From positions 930,001-994,000 of the forward strand of contig JAJHZJ010000756.1 of assembly GCA_023548195.1 (NCBI GenBank): 64,000 bases of DNA. The letters run 5' to 3'. Each line of letters opens with the position of its first letter. Position 1 is the first letter of the stretch. This document shows positions 12,925 to 24,399 of this stretch, in pieces. Source of the stretch: Bettongia penicillata ogilbyi (taxonomy: Eukaryota; Chordata; Mammalia; Diprotodontia; Potoroidae). Both the position numbers and the translations under genes were made by a program. The notes under the pieces are model-generated. The model worked only from the letters and a program-made list of their open reading frames with translations. It was not told the origin of the DNA and searched no databases.

Positions 12925-13080
12925 AAATAAAAATCTCCTGACTGAGAGTCAGGAGATTAGTTCTAGTTTCAATTCTATCTCTAACCTCCTGGGTGCCTCG
13001 GTATTCTTACCTGTATAATGAGGCAGGTTACACTACAAGAGCTCATTCACCTCTAATATTGTGAGTCTGTGATCACAGTT
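12925..13080 (+). mobile_element. MIR SINE, sense, with a perfect 12-bp hairpin at its head
   Basis: SINE body from gttctagtttcaattctatc to tattgtgagtctgtgatc. 12932-12958 is an exact inverted repeat with 12-base arms around a GAG loop. Confidence 0.6.
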
Positions 13081-13109
13081 GACAATCCAGAATAGTAATT
13101 GATTTATTT

Positions 13110-13355
13110 ATTGTTGGGACTGCTAAGTGGCATGGTGAATAAAGTGCTGAGTTTGAAGTCAGAAAGACCTAAGTCAAATCTGGCCTCAGACATTTACTAG
13201 CTGTGTGACCCTGGACAAGTCACTTAACTGTTTGCCTCAGTTTCTTCACTTGTAAAATGAGCCGGAGAAGGAAATGGCAAATGGCTCCAGTATCTTTGCC
13301 AAGAAAACCCCAAATGAAGTCACAAAAAATAGGATAGAAGTAAAGCAACCAAACA
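13110..13355 (+). mobile_element. MAR1-like CORE-SINE, sense
   Basis: Complete unit: gaagtcagaaagacctaagt, tgtgtgaccctggacaagtc, aggaaatggcaaatggctcc, ctttgccaagaaaaccccaa. It is one of the best preserved copies in the window, so useful as a local reference for the family. Confidence 0.85.
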
Positions 13356-13388
13356 AGTGCCATTTCCTACTTTACTGACATCAGAACA

Positions 13389-13464
13389 AGTTGGTCTTTT
13401 GCACTGTGTGAGTTTAAATGTGCATACTGATATAATGCATGCACACAGTAGCAAAAGACCAGCT
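13389..13464 (+). other. Imperfect 76-nt hairpin, pre-miRNA or MITE-like
   Basis: Arms 13389-13410 and 13442-13464 pair over about 22 bases with one bulged T and one G-U. The core is GGTCTTTTGCACTGTGTG against CACACAGTAGCAAAAGACC. The loop is 31 nt. Size and pairing fit either a microRNA precursor or a palindromic MITE; expression is not shown. Confidence 0.55.
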
Positions 13465-13869
13465 GTAGTGCAGTTTCTTATTCAGCTTTTTATGGGGTCC
13501 CTGGATCATGCAAAGTTATCCAAGAGCCGTCAATGACTGACTAACCTGGGACAAAACATAAAGGAAAAGCATTACAGCAGGTGATAGTATTGTGATGATG
13601 GGTGAACAGCATATGTGTGTTGATGAATATATGTGGAGGTTCATACACATGCATGTATACATATCTTGGGCAACTCTGTAAGATTGTCAATTATAGATGG
13701 AATGCCTTCTGCATCAGTTGAGAAAGAGCTCACATCAATCCCAGGTCCTTGTGGTATGGATGAATTTAGAGATGTAGGTGCATGAATATCTAAATGCTTG
13801 ACTATAATTCAGAAACATGTAAATTCAAGCAAAACAAATTCCTTCATTGGTTTTTAAAAAAAAGTTTCA

Positions 13870-14035
13870 GCCTGCACTCTGAGCCTGTCACCTATCATGA
13901 GATGAGCACCATGTTTCATCCTGTCTGATCGTTGACAAGTCCTTCTTCCTCTCTGGCTTTATTTTCCTTCTATCTAAAGTGAGAGGTCTGGACTAAGTGT
14001 CCTCTCAAGTCCATTCTAACTCCAAATTATATGGA
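13870..14035 (+). mobile_element. MIR SINE, sense, degraded
   Basis: Tail pattern tctaaagtgagaggtctgga, then ctcaagtccattctaactcc. The head is weak. Confidence 0.55.
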
Positions 14036-14639
14036 TCTATTATTAAAGGCAAATTAGGAGTAAAACAACTAACTGTAGGTCCAGTAGAAAAAAAATAAAG
14101 GATGAATGACAGAAATAGGTAACTACGGATTCAATATAGGTAAAGAAGTTTAAAAAAAAATCTGAGTCCATCAGAGAGCTCCTTATGCAACTGTATCAGT
14201 TTCTCCAGATATTATTCCTTTCTTCTGAATTAATGTTATTTATATAGTCAAAATTTCATTTTTTGTCAAATCAAATCCTTTTAGATCCTCTGACCATCAT
14301 TCCATCTTTTCTGTTATAGTTTTGAACTTGAGTTCCTAAAGAGGATCCCAGAAGTTCCCTACCTTTTCAAAATTATGACAACCCTTAAAAATGTTTTTAA
14401 ATGTTTTTTAAGTATGATTATCACTTCTTAGTGTCTACTCTGCTCCTCCGTAAATAGAACCCTCCCTGTTAACAATTAAGAATAGTTAAAAAGGACAAAC
14501 ATATTAGCCATCTTAGACAACATATGTTTTATTCAGTTCTTATTGTCTTCTACCTCTGTGTCAAGAGGTGGAAAGCATACTTAATGAGTGTTCCCCTGAA
14601 ATAAAGATGGACGATTGCACTAATTATTGTTTTGGCAGC

Positions 14640-17260
14640 TGTTTTTTTTAAAATTAATTAATTAATTTTTTTTTTAGTTTCCACAAGATTTTGAATTCCA
14701 AATTTTTTCCCTATTTCTTCCCTCCCCCCTCCCAAGATATCGTGCATTCTGATTACCCTTTCCCCCAATCTGCCCTCTTTTCTATCACACCCCTCCCTTC
14801 CCTTATCCCCATCTCTTTTTTTTTCTTGTGGAGCAAGATAGATTTCTATACCCCATTAGCTGCATTTCTTCTTTTCCAGTTGCATGTAAAAACAATTTTT
14901 AACATTCATTTTTAAAACTTTGAGTTCTGACTTCTCTCCCTTCCTCCTCCCCGCCCCGCCCCACTGCTATGCAAGCAATTCAATACAAGCTATACATGTG
15001 TAGTTATGCAAAAGACTTCCATAAAAGTCATGTTGTGAAAGACTAACTATATTTCCCTCCATCCTATCCTGCCCCCTATTTATTCTAGTCCCTCTTTTGA
15101 CCTTGTCCCTTCCCAAGTGTTTACTTCTAATTACCCCCTCCTCCCCTTTGCCCTCCCTTCTATTATCCCCCTCACACCCTACTTATCCCCCTCTCCCCTA
15201 CCTTCCTGTAGTGACAGATTTTCATACCAAATTGAGTGCGCATGTTATTCCCTCCTTAAGCCAAATGTGATGACAGTAAGCTTTACTTTTCCCCTCTCAC
15301 CTCCCCCATCTTCTGCTCCATTGAAAAAGCTTTTTCTTGCCTCTTTCATGGGAGATAATTTGCCCCATTCCATTTCTCCCTTTCTCCTCCCAATATATTC
15401 CTCTCTCACCCCTTAATTTTATTTTTTTAGATATCATCCCTTCCTATTCAACTCACCCTATGCCCTCTGTCAATATGTATATAATCCCTCCAAGTACCCA
15501 AATATTGAGGAAAGTCTCAACAGTTACAAATGTTATCTTTCCATGTAGGAATGTAAATAGTTCAACTTTAGAAAGTACCTTATGATTTCTCTTTTCTGTT
15601 TACTTTTTCATGTTTCTCTTGATTCTTGTGCTTGAAAGTCAAAATTTCTATTCACCTCTGGTCTTTTCATCAAGAATGCTTGGAAGTTCTCTATTTCATT
15701 GAATAACCATTTCCCCCTGAAGTATTATGTTCAGTTTTTCTGGGTAGGTTATTCTTGGTTTTACTTCTAGTTCCTTTGACTTCTGGAATATCATATTCCA
15801 AATTCTTCAATCCCTTAGTGTAGAACCTGCTAGATCTTATGTTATCCTGTTTGTATTTCCACAATACTCGAATTGTTTCTTTCTGGTAGCTTGGAATATT
15901 TTATCCTTGACTTGGGAACTCTGGAATTTGGCTACAATATTCCTAGGAGTTTTTCTTTTTAGATCTCTTTCAGGAGGTGATCTGTGGATTCTTTCACTAT
16001 TTATTTCACCCTCTGGCTCTAGAATATCAGGGCAGTTATCCCTGATAATTTCATGAAAAATAATGTCTAGGTTCTGTTTTTGATCATGGCTTTCAGGTAG
16101 TCCCATAATTTTTAAATTGTCTCTCCTGGATCTATTTTCCAGATCAGTTGTTTTTCCAATGAGATATTTCACATTGTCTGCTGTGTTTTCATTCCCTTGG
16201 TTTTGTTTTAAAATTTCTTGATTTTTCATAGTCATTAGCTTCCATCTGCTCCATTCTAATATTGAAGGAATTATTAGTGAGCTTTTGGATCTCCTTTTCC
16301 ATCTGGCCAGTTCTGCTTTTTAGGGCATTCTTTTCCTCATTGGCTTTTTGGATCTCTTTTGCCATTTGGGTTAGTCTATTTTTTAAAATGTTACTTCCTT
16401 CGGCACTTTTTTGGGTCTCCTTTAGCAAGGTTTTGACTCACTTATAATGATTTTCTTGCATCTCTCTCATTTCTCTTTCTAATTTTTGCTCTAGTTCTCT
16501 TACTTGATTTTCAAAATCCTTTCTGAGATCTTCCATGGCCTGATATCAATTCAAATTTTTCTTGGAGGCTTTTGATTGAGTTGTTTCATCTTTGTTTTCT
16601 TCTGTTTGCATGCTTTGCTCCTCCTTGTCCCCAAAGTAAGATTCTATATTCTGATTCTTTCTCCAGTTATTGCTCATTTCCCCAGTTATTTACTTGACCT
16701 TCAATCTCTTTGTCAAGGTAGTTCTCTGCTTCCAGTGGGGGTGGGGTGTACTGTCAACCACTCGATCCCCCCACGATCTGTGGGGCCTAGAGCTCCAGAA
16801 ATAGTAACTGTCTCTGTGCCAGCTGCTGCTGTGGCTGCCATGGGTTCTTTCATACCCTCCCCCCTCAGCTGCCCTGGGACTGGAACCAGACCACTCCACT
16901 CTCCTGCACTGTTCCCCCAGGCTTTTCCCACTGACCTTCCAATTTGTCGTCTGCATTTTGGGGTCCTGAAGTCTGGAAACTGCCACTGGTTCAAGTGATT
17001 CAGTCTCCCCAAAGCCTGCTCAGGTTCCATCTGTGCCAGTGTGGCCCATGCTGGACTGAGCCCTGCTCTCCTGTGTGGAGCAATAGACACTTCGTGGTGA
17101 CCTTCCCGGCTGTCTTGGGCTAGAGGTTTGCTTCACTCTGTCATTCTGTGGGTTCTGCAGTTCCAGAATTTGTTTAGAGCAATTTTTTACAGGTGTTAGG
17201 CTGGGCTTGGGGGCAGTGCTCTAGATAGTGTGTACTGTTACGCTGCCATCTTGGCTCTGC
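14640..17260 (-). mobile_element. HAL1-like half-L1 LINE: 5' UTR, ORF1, 3' UTR, no ORF2
   Basis: On the minus strand, a GC-rich 5' region (about 17260-16600) is followed by an L1 ORF1-type coding remnant. 16428-16189 encodes a Lys/Glu/Gln coiled coil, and 16235-15837 includes DLENRSRRDNLKIMGLPE, the L1 ORF1p RRM signature, with a frame change between the two. After the ORF1 stop there is no endonuclease or reverse transcriptase; instead a purine-rich (minus-strand) 3' UTR runs to 14640. ORF1 followed directly by a 3' UTR is the HAL1 layout. The GC-rich segment yields 98-140 codon open frames that I do not regard as genes. Confidence 0.75.
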
Positions 17261-17261
17261 C

Positions 17262-17485
17262 TGGCACCTGGTTTAATGGATAGAGAGTTAAATTTGGAAC
17301 CAAGAAGACCAGAGTTGAAATTCTGCTTCAGACACTTAATGGCTGTGTGATTTGGGTGTGGGACTCTCAGTCTCAGTTTTCTCATCTGTCAAATGGGGAT
17401 AATAATAGCCTATAACTCTCATGATGCTTATAAGACCCAGATAAAATAAACTTAAAATTTGAAAATTATAAAGCAGTTTATATAT
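17262..17485 (+). mobile_element. MIR SINE, sense
   Basis: Abuts the 5' end of the HAL1-like element. Recognised by accaagaagaccagagttga, ctgtcaaatggggataataa and a 3' part ending tatatgctag. Confidence 0.7.
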
Positions 17486-17842
17486 GCTAGATTATCATTA
17501 CTCATGTTTTTGTATCTCTCACTGTCATTTTCCTATTCACTAATTTGATCATTGTCTAAGTTATCCTGCTCATATCTACCTGCATCAGTTCATACAAATC
17601 TTTCCATATTTCTAATATGGTTTCAAATAATGTTCTAGAATGGTTCATAACTCCATGAACAGCAAATTGCTGTGCCCTTAAATCCATGTAACTTCTCCAA
17701 TATCCACCATTTTTGTTCATTTGTTATTTTTGCCAATATAACAGGCATAAGGGATAATTAATTAGCATTTCTCATTATTAGTGATTTAGAGTATCTCTTC
17801 ATATGATTGTTGATAATTTGTTTTTTTTCAAATTGTCTATCA

Positions 17843-18125
17843 GCCAGGCATGGTAGTGCATGTCTGTGATCTTTCCACTGGGGAGATTGAGGATGGTGGT
17901 TTACTTAAGCTTAGGAGCTCTGAGTTGCAATGACCTAAGTCAACTGGGTGTCTGAACAAAGTTTACCACCAACATGGTAAACACCCTTGAACAGGGGACT
18001 GATCACCAGGATGCCTTAGGAAGGTTCAAGGAACCCAGGTTGGAAGTGGAGCAGGACAAAACTCTTATGCCTATCAGTGATTGGATGAGACCTGTAAGTG
18101 GCCACTGGACATCAAACCTGGGTCT
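17843..18125 (+). pseudogene. 7SL (SRP) RNA retropseudogene
   Basis: Follows 7SL RNA from its 5' end (gccaggcatggtagtgcatg) through the Alu-domain part and the complete S domain (gggtgtctgaacaaagttta, ccaccaacatggtaaacacc, gatcaccaggatgccttagg, ggagcaggacaaaactctta) to the 3' strand (ggccactggacatcaaacctg). The S domain is what Alu-type SINEs lack, so this is a copy of the RNA gene itself. An A-rich tail (18126-18145) and many CpG-type changes mark it as a dead retrocopy. Confidence 0.85.
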
Positions 18126-18203
18126 AAAAACAAAAAAGAAGAAAGAAAGAGGAAGGAAGAACAAAAGAGAGGAAGAAAAGAAAGGAAGAAGGAAAGGAGA
18201 GAG

Positions 18204-18265
<62 letters not shown>
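18126..18265. repeat. A-rich tail expanded to (GA)n microsatellite
   Basis: Begins as aaaaacaaaaaagaagaaag, the tail of the 7SL copy, then becomes a pure (GA)n run of about 55 bases ending at 18264. Confidence 0.9.
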
Positions 18266-18266
<1 letters not shown>

Positions 18267-18489
18267 AACCTGTTAGTATCCTTTGTCTACTGGACAATGG
18301 TTTTTGCTATTTTATATTTGCATGAATTATCTATATATCTTGAATATTAGACATGCTTTCTGGTAAAATTTATTTTTCCAGTCAGCTCTTTCTTTTCTTA
18401 CTTTAGACACATGGAGCTATTTATAGTTTATGTAAAAACATTTTAATTTTATTTAGTCAAAATGCCTTCAATATACAATATTAACAAAT

Positions 18490-19560
18490 TATGAAAAGGA
18501 GGTTTATTCCCATAAACCAAAAAGAGAAATACTAATATAAAAGATTCAGAATATCTAAAACCAGAGTTAGTAACTTAAAAACTATTGTTTCAATCCGCTG
18601 GGAGGCTGTTATGCAAAACTCATCAGAACATAAAAGTAGTTTATAGTATTGCTGAGTAGGTGTTTTACATTGCACTTTGCACTATTTCTCTTAAAATCCC
18701 TATCTTCTGGCAACTAAGCCCATGAACTTGGTCTTCTTCTGTTGATGGCGATGGTATACAACAAAGAAATTCCCTGTTGCCAAAAGTCCACTTCAGTCAA
18801 TAGACCCAGGACTTTGAGATTTTTCCCCTCCCGTGGTTGCTTCCAGCCCTGGGAACCTGTAGTTCTGATACTTGGTCACTTTTCAGGAAAGGAAACACAA
18901 AGCAGAACAGGCATCTAAGGACCCAGCTCAGATTCCCTGGGGGAGGAGGGAGGATATCTCCCAACTCTAAGCAGTTACACACAGTATTAAACAGTAGCAT
19001 TGAATAGCAGTTTAATGAGAGGATTCTCGCTGTGATGGGAAAAACCCAGTTCATCTCTTATCTTTCAATGAAAGTCTTAGAGTTACATGATGCCATCTGG
19101 AAAGTAAATGGAAGAGCGGTATCAGGAAGTTGTCTCTCTTTTTAGCTAATGCATCCCCGGCACCTTTCCTACTTCCATTTTCATAGGGGTGGGGAAGGAC
19201 CAAGGGACCATTTAGGTTTTCTGTAAGTAACAAGTCCTTTCAATCATGAGTGACCACACGTCCAGAAGAAACCGTTAGGTTCAGCATCCCTAAGGGGCCC
19301 TATCACTGAGTCCCCAGAAGTTTCCAGGGGAACCCTACATGCACAATCCCCTGAGAACAATAATTCAAACTGTGCTATACTGGGTTTGTTGAAGCAAGGG
19401 CTGCTATGTTCTGCTCTTCTGAGATTTGTTACAAAGTCTGTTCTATTAATACATTTTCTATTTTTTAACCATACCAAAGAATTTTAATGATTGCTACTAT
19501 ATGATATAGTTTGAATTTGATAATGCTAGGGTTTCTTCATTTTGACGTTTTTCATTTTTT
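18490..19560. other. Stretch with no recognised element
   Basis: Mixed-composition sequence. Open frames at 18797-19054, 19051-19233 and 19244-19477 (minus) are short, without splice support or known motifs. Confidence 0.45.
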
Positions 19561-19579
19561 CCTTTGAGTTTTTTAACTT

Positions 19580-21655
19580 TTAGTTCCTTCAGATGAATTT
19601 TTTCTTTTTTTCTTTTATTTGTTTTCAGTGTTCTACAATCACTTCCATATAACTTAGGTTATTTTCCCCCTCCTTCTTCCCCACCTCCCCTGTCCCTTCC
19701 TGGAATGGCATACAATTTTATATAGGGTCTACACATACATTCCTATTGAATACATTTCACCTTCATCATGTTGCATAGAAGAATTAAAATGAATGGGAGA
19801 AATCATAAAACAAACCAAAACATAATACAAAAGAAAATGATCTGCTACATTCTGCAATCGAATTACATAGTTCTTTCTCTGTACGTGGAAGGCATTTTGC
19901 CTTAAGAGACCATTAGGAATTTTTTAATTCCTTGCATTGCAATGAAGTACTAAGTATACCAGAAAAAATCCTCACACATTGTAGTTGTTGCTGTGTACAA
20001 AGTTCTCCTGGTTCTTCTCCTTTCACTAAGCATCAGTTCATATAAATCTTTCCAGGCCTCTCTGAAGTCTTCCTGTTCATCATTTCTTACAGCGCAATCT
20101 TATTCCATTACATTCACATACCACAGTTTATTCAGCCATTCCTCAATTGATGGGCATCCCCTTGATTTCCAGTTTTTGGTCACCACAAAGAGAGCCGCTA
20201 TAAATATTTTTGTACATGTGAGACTCTTTCCTGTTTTTATGATCCCTTGGGGATGCAGTCCTATAAGTGAGATTGCTGGGTCAAAGGGTATGCATATTTT
20301 TGTAGCCCTTTGGGCATAGTTCCAAACTGCTCTCCAGAATGGTTGGATCAGCTCACAGCTCAACCCACAATGAATTAGTGTACCAACTCTCCCACATCTT
20401 CTCCAACATTTTTCATCATCCTGTTTTGTCATGTAAGCCAATCTGATAGATGTGATGTGGTTTCTCAGAGCTGTTTTGATTTTCATCTCTAATCAATAGT
20501 TTTTTAGAGTATTTTTTCATATGACTACAGATAGCTTTAATTTCTTCCTCTGAAAACTGCCTATTAATATCCTTTGACCATCTATCAATCAGGAAATGAC
20601 TTGTATTCTTGTACATTTGATACAATTCTCTGTACATTTTAGAAATGAGGCCTTTATCAGACACTAGTTGCAAAAATTCTTTCCCAGTTTTCTTCTTCCC
20701 TCCTAATCTTGGTTGCACTGGGTTTGCTTATGCAAACCTTTTTAATTTAATGTAATCAAAATTATCCATTTTGCACTTCATAATGTTTTTTATCTCTTGT
20801 TTAGTCAAAAATTCTTCCCTTCTCCATAAATCTGATATATATTATTCCTTACTCCACTAATTTGTTTATAGTATCAGTCTTTATACCTGGATCATGTACC
20901 CATTTGGACTTTATTCTTGTGTACAGTGTCAGGCATTGGTCTATGCCTAGTTTCCACCACACTGTTACCTTCAGATAAATTTTGTTATTATTTTTACTTC
21001 TATAAAAAAATCCTTTGGTAATTTGATTGGTATGGTACTAAATCTATACATTTACTTTAAAATATATTTGATATATTGCACATATTATATATTATATTAA
21101 TGTAAATTAAATTAGGTAATATCTTCTCTTTTTAAAATATTGGTGAAGTATAACTATGAACAGCACCAATCTCTCTAATTATAAGGCTTTTGTTATTTCT
21201 GTAAATAATGTTTTGTAGTTGGATTCATGTAAGTCCTGAGTGTCTCCATAGGTTAATTCTCAGATATTTTACATATTTCGCAGTTATCTTGAATGAGATT
21301 TTTCTATTTCCTCCTCTGCCTGGATTGTATTAGTAAAATATAGAAAAGGTGATGGTTATGTGGGTTTATTCTATATCCTGCTCTGAGTTTTGTTGACTCT
21401 CTGAGATGTTGAGTACAAGTTCATCAATTTCTCTTTCCTGTCTTATTGCTGTAGTTAGCATTTCTACAACTACATTGAACAATAACCTTGACCATGCACA
21501 TCCTTGTTTTGTTCCTAAACTTTGCTCTGTAACAAATAATGTTCTGCCGTCTCCTCCTCTTCCTCCTCCTTCTGCTTCTTTTTCTTCCAAAATTAGCCTC
21601 AAGAACTCTAATTTCCCTCATTATTTTTCCATTTCTTTCTTCCTTCATTTTTTAA
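19580..21655 (-). mobile_element. L1 LINE, antisense: 3' UTR and internally deleted ORF2
   Basis: The minus strand at 20718-20100 encodes the L1 ORF2 C-terminus: RWSKDINRQFSEEEIKAI, then the Cys-rich end with CWRRCGRVGTLIHC and IPFDPAISLIG. 21602-21366 encodes an earlier part, with GTKQGCAWSRLLFNVVVEML, the L1 reverse-transcriptase block. Only about 650 bases separate these, far less than in a full ORF2, so the middle is deleted. 19580-20095 is 3' UTR. Confidence 0.8.
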
Positions 21656-22690
21656 TACATCTCCCATCCATTCTTGGAGTTTCTGTTGCCACTCCACATG
21701 CTTTTCTGGGCACCTACTTGTCATAATAACAAAGATATTCTATTCTCCAGAGGTTCTCTTAACCTCTAATTTTTTTTTATTTCAAGGATTTCTTAGGTTT
21801 ACTTATTTCTTTAGTCTCTTCACTACCAATAGCTATTAAGGTTCTCTCGCTGGTTTCTTTCTGCAATGAATGAAGTCATTGCTATGTTGATCTCTCAGCA
21901 CAGGACTCAGGGTAGTAGCAAAGGCCTTCTCATAGCCAGGGAAGGGCCTCAGTCCTGAGCCTGGAGTCAGACAACTGCCTACCCCTGCTAGTAGCACTGA
22001 GGACCTTCCCCTTCATTGTGGTCCCAGGAGTAAAGTGCCTCTGGGATCTGAGGTAAAGATGGGATGGAGGCAGTATTGTGCTAGTAAATATTTAAGAACA
22101 ACCCTTCCAAAAAATGTTAAAGATGCACTTTTAGGTCTAACCTACATTATTTACATTTTCCTCCATCACTTTCTAAAGTCTAGGCAATCAGGAAAACAAT
22201 AAATCAAGCCCTCATCTTGTAGAATTTGTTAATTTCTGAGATGAAAATGCTCACAATGAAAATTTAACAAGTAGCTCTCCAACCCATCTCCAACTGGATA
22301 GAGACTGAGGTGAGAAACTGGTCTGATCTGACCTTTCCATTTCCCTCCAGGACCCAAAATAGGGCAGAACCAGAGCTAGAACAGAGGAGACTTCTGAGCT
22401 GGAGACCCAAGATGGAGTACTTTGTTATTCTGTCTTCTGTTCTGGTAGAGATTAACTTGCAGTATTTTCTTTTTTATTTATTTTTAAAAATGTGTTGGCC
22501 TTTTGTTTTTTCTGACTCACTTTCCTTTGATCCTTAAAGAAATTTTAGACAGATTTAACTGGATTTGAGTGGAAACTTTCATGGTGTCATCTTTGACCAG
22601 AAGTAATAGATATCATTTAACATGCCAAATATCAAGGACCTCCACGTGACAGTCACAGCCCTATTTTCACCTGTTGACTGAGAATATACA
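21656..22690. other. No gene recognised
   Basis: T-rich sequence to about 21860, then mixed sequence. A GC-richer block at 21890-22060 resembles nothing I can name. Confidence 0.4.
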
Positions 22691-22694
22691 TAAT

Positions 22695-23590
22695 AACAGG
22701 GTTACTGGATTCATATGGCTTTGGAGGACAAGTGAGGCTGATGACCTTGTATAGCCCTCCCTCACTCAAAACAAAGTCAAGTGCAAGTCATGTCATCATT
22801 TCTCTGATGGCATGGTCTTCTTCAGCAACAAAGGATGAACATGATCCTGTGAGTAGACACAGCTGGCTGAATGGAGACCCAGCTAGCTGGGTATCTCAGC
22901 TCCTCTTCTCCTGTCTGCCTCCCCCTCCCCTTCCTTCTTTCCAAAGGAAGGTAAATTTGGATGGCCAAAAGCTTCCCAGTTGACTTGGGTTTTACCAGCT
23001 CTTGCCTTGCCTTGTCTTGCCTTGCCTTGCCTTGCCCTGCCTTGCCCTGCCTTGCCCTGCCCTGCCTTGCCTTGCCTTGCCCTGCCTCGCCTTGCCCTGC
23101 CTTGCCCTGCCTTGCCTTGCCCTGAAGTGCCCTGCCCTTCCTTGCCTTACCTTGTCTTGCCCCTTAAACCTACTGCACTCTGAAGCTGGGAGCCCAATGG
23201 GCCTCTGTCTAACTTTACTAACTGTTGCTATTTCCCACCCAGCCTGATGTCTTTGATTTTCTTGATCTCATTAAAGGGTCCATACCTTGGTTACTTCTTA
23301 AACAGGGCTATTCAATGAATGGACGTTACCTCACCTTAAGTGAGTACCTACCAGGATCTTGGCCTGAAGACCCCAAGGTCTCCCAGTGCATCCTGGGCCA
23401 TCTGCAGTTATCTTGATGAATATCAGGTCACTGGACTCAGATGGCTCTGGAGGAGAAGTGAGGCTGGTGACCTGCACAGCCCTGCCTCACTCAAAGCAAA
23501 GTCAAGTACAAGTCATGTCATCATTTCTCTGATGGCGTGGTCTTCTTCGGCAACGAAGGACAAACACAAACGTAATGACAGAAAGCTATA
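22695..23590 (+). mobile_element. Dispersed repeat: 3' end of one copy plus a longer second copy
   Basis: 22715-22850 and 23435-23575 are direct repeats of about 135 bases at high identity (tcactcaaa-caaagtcaag, catgtcatcatttctctgat, ggcatggtcttcttc / ggcgtggtcttcttc). The second copy extends left through ctttgattttcttgatctca and the CCTTG array. It ends like the tail of the LINE remnant at 58.8 kb. The family name is not known to me; an LTR or LINE/SINE 3' end is possible. Confidence 0.6.
23001..23163. repeat. Pentanucleotide array (CCTTG/CCCTG)n
   Basis: About 32 units of TTGCC with TTGCC/CTGCC alternation. Open in two frames as ALPCL repeats, which are translation artefacts. Confidence 0.95.
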
Positions 23591-23829
23591 AATCAGCAAT
23601 GCTTGAAAGTTAATTTCTATTTTTATCAATCACAGTAGGCTTTCTATACCTTTAAAAAAATTACTAGCATATGTGTGTCCATGACATATTTCTTATTCCA
23701 TCTAAAGAATGCAGATGGACATGACTGTGCTTGTTGTCCACAAGGATTTACAGAACTGTTGCAATAAATTCTCATCCTTACCCCACCAGGGTCTGTGATT
23801 TGTCTGTTGGCAAACATGAACACAGCCCT

Positions 23830-24380
23830 TTAAGGTATACAAAGCACTTTGCACATGCCATCTCATTTGACACATACAGGACTACTCACTATAAAGTAGG
23901 TGTTATTGTTATCCCCATTTACAGATGAGGAAATTGAAACTGATGTAGATGAATTGACTTGCCCAGAGAACAGGTACAATTTAAAGCTTAACTTAAACTC
24001 AGGTGTTCCTGAGTTCACTGCACCACCTCGTGGTCAAGATACGTATTTGACTAAACCTAGTATTCTTTCACCATAAACTTTAATATGCTGTGCTTATTTT
24101 CTCTTTCATAATTTTTGTCATTGTGTAAGTTGTTCTACTAGTTCTGCATTAGTTCACATAAATGTCCCAGGGTTTCTCTGAAACTCTCACGTTCATAATT
24201 TCTATAATTTCTTAAGGTACAATACTAATTGTATTCGAATTTATAGATTAATTGTATTCTAATTTTTATGTGTATGCTAATTTAGTTTATTATGACACTT
24301 AAAAAATGCTAGCTGTATGCCATAATTTGTTTAGCTATTCACCAACACAGTCATTTTCTTGCAAGATTCTCATCACTTGA
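23830..24380 (-). mobile_element. MIR (23830-24030) and L1 fragment (24080-24380), both antisense
   Basis: The MIR part has ttacagatgaggaaattgaa and a terminal cactgcaccacc. The L1 part has tgcattagttcacataaatg and ctctgaaactctcacgttca, as at 560-600. Confidence 0.6.
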
Positions 24381-24399
24381 CTTGACCACCTAGTAATTG

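Larger units (their letters stand above)
17500..18490 (-). mobile_element. L1 fragment, antisense, split by a 7SL insertion
   Basis: Left part 17500-17842 (catcagttcatacaaatctt, agtgatttagagtatctctt) and right part 18268-18490 (tttgcatgaattatctatat, ttttaattttatttagtcaa) are adjacent pieces of the same L1 region. Confidence 0.65.

Noticed and set aside
16576..17090. Overlapping 98-140 codon open frames in GC-rich sequence
   Set aside because: They fall in the 5' UTR of the HAL1-like element and have no domain.
23002..23247. ALPCL-repeat open frames
   Set aside because: Artefact of the CCTTG pentanucleotide array.
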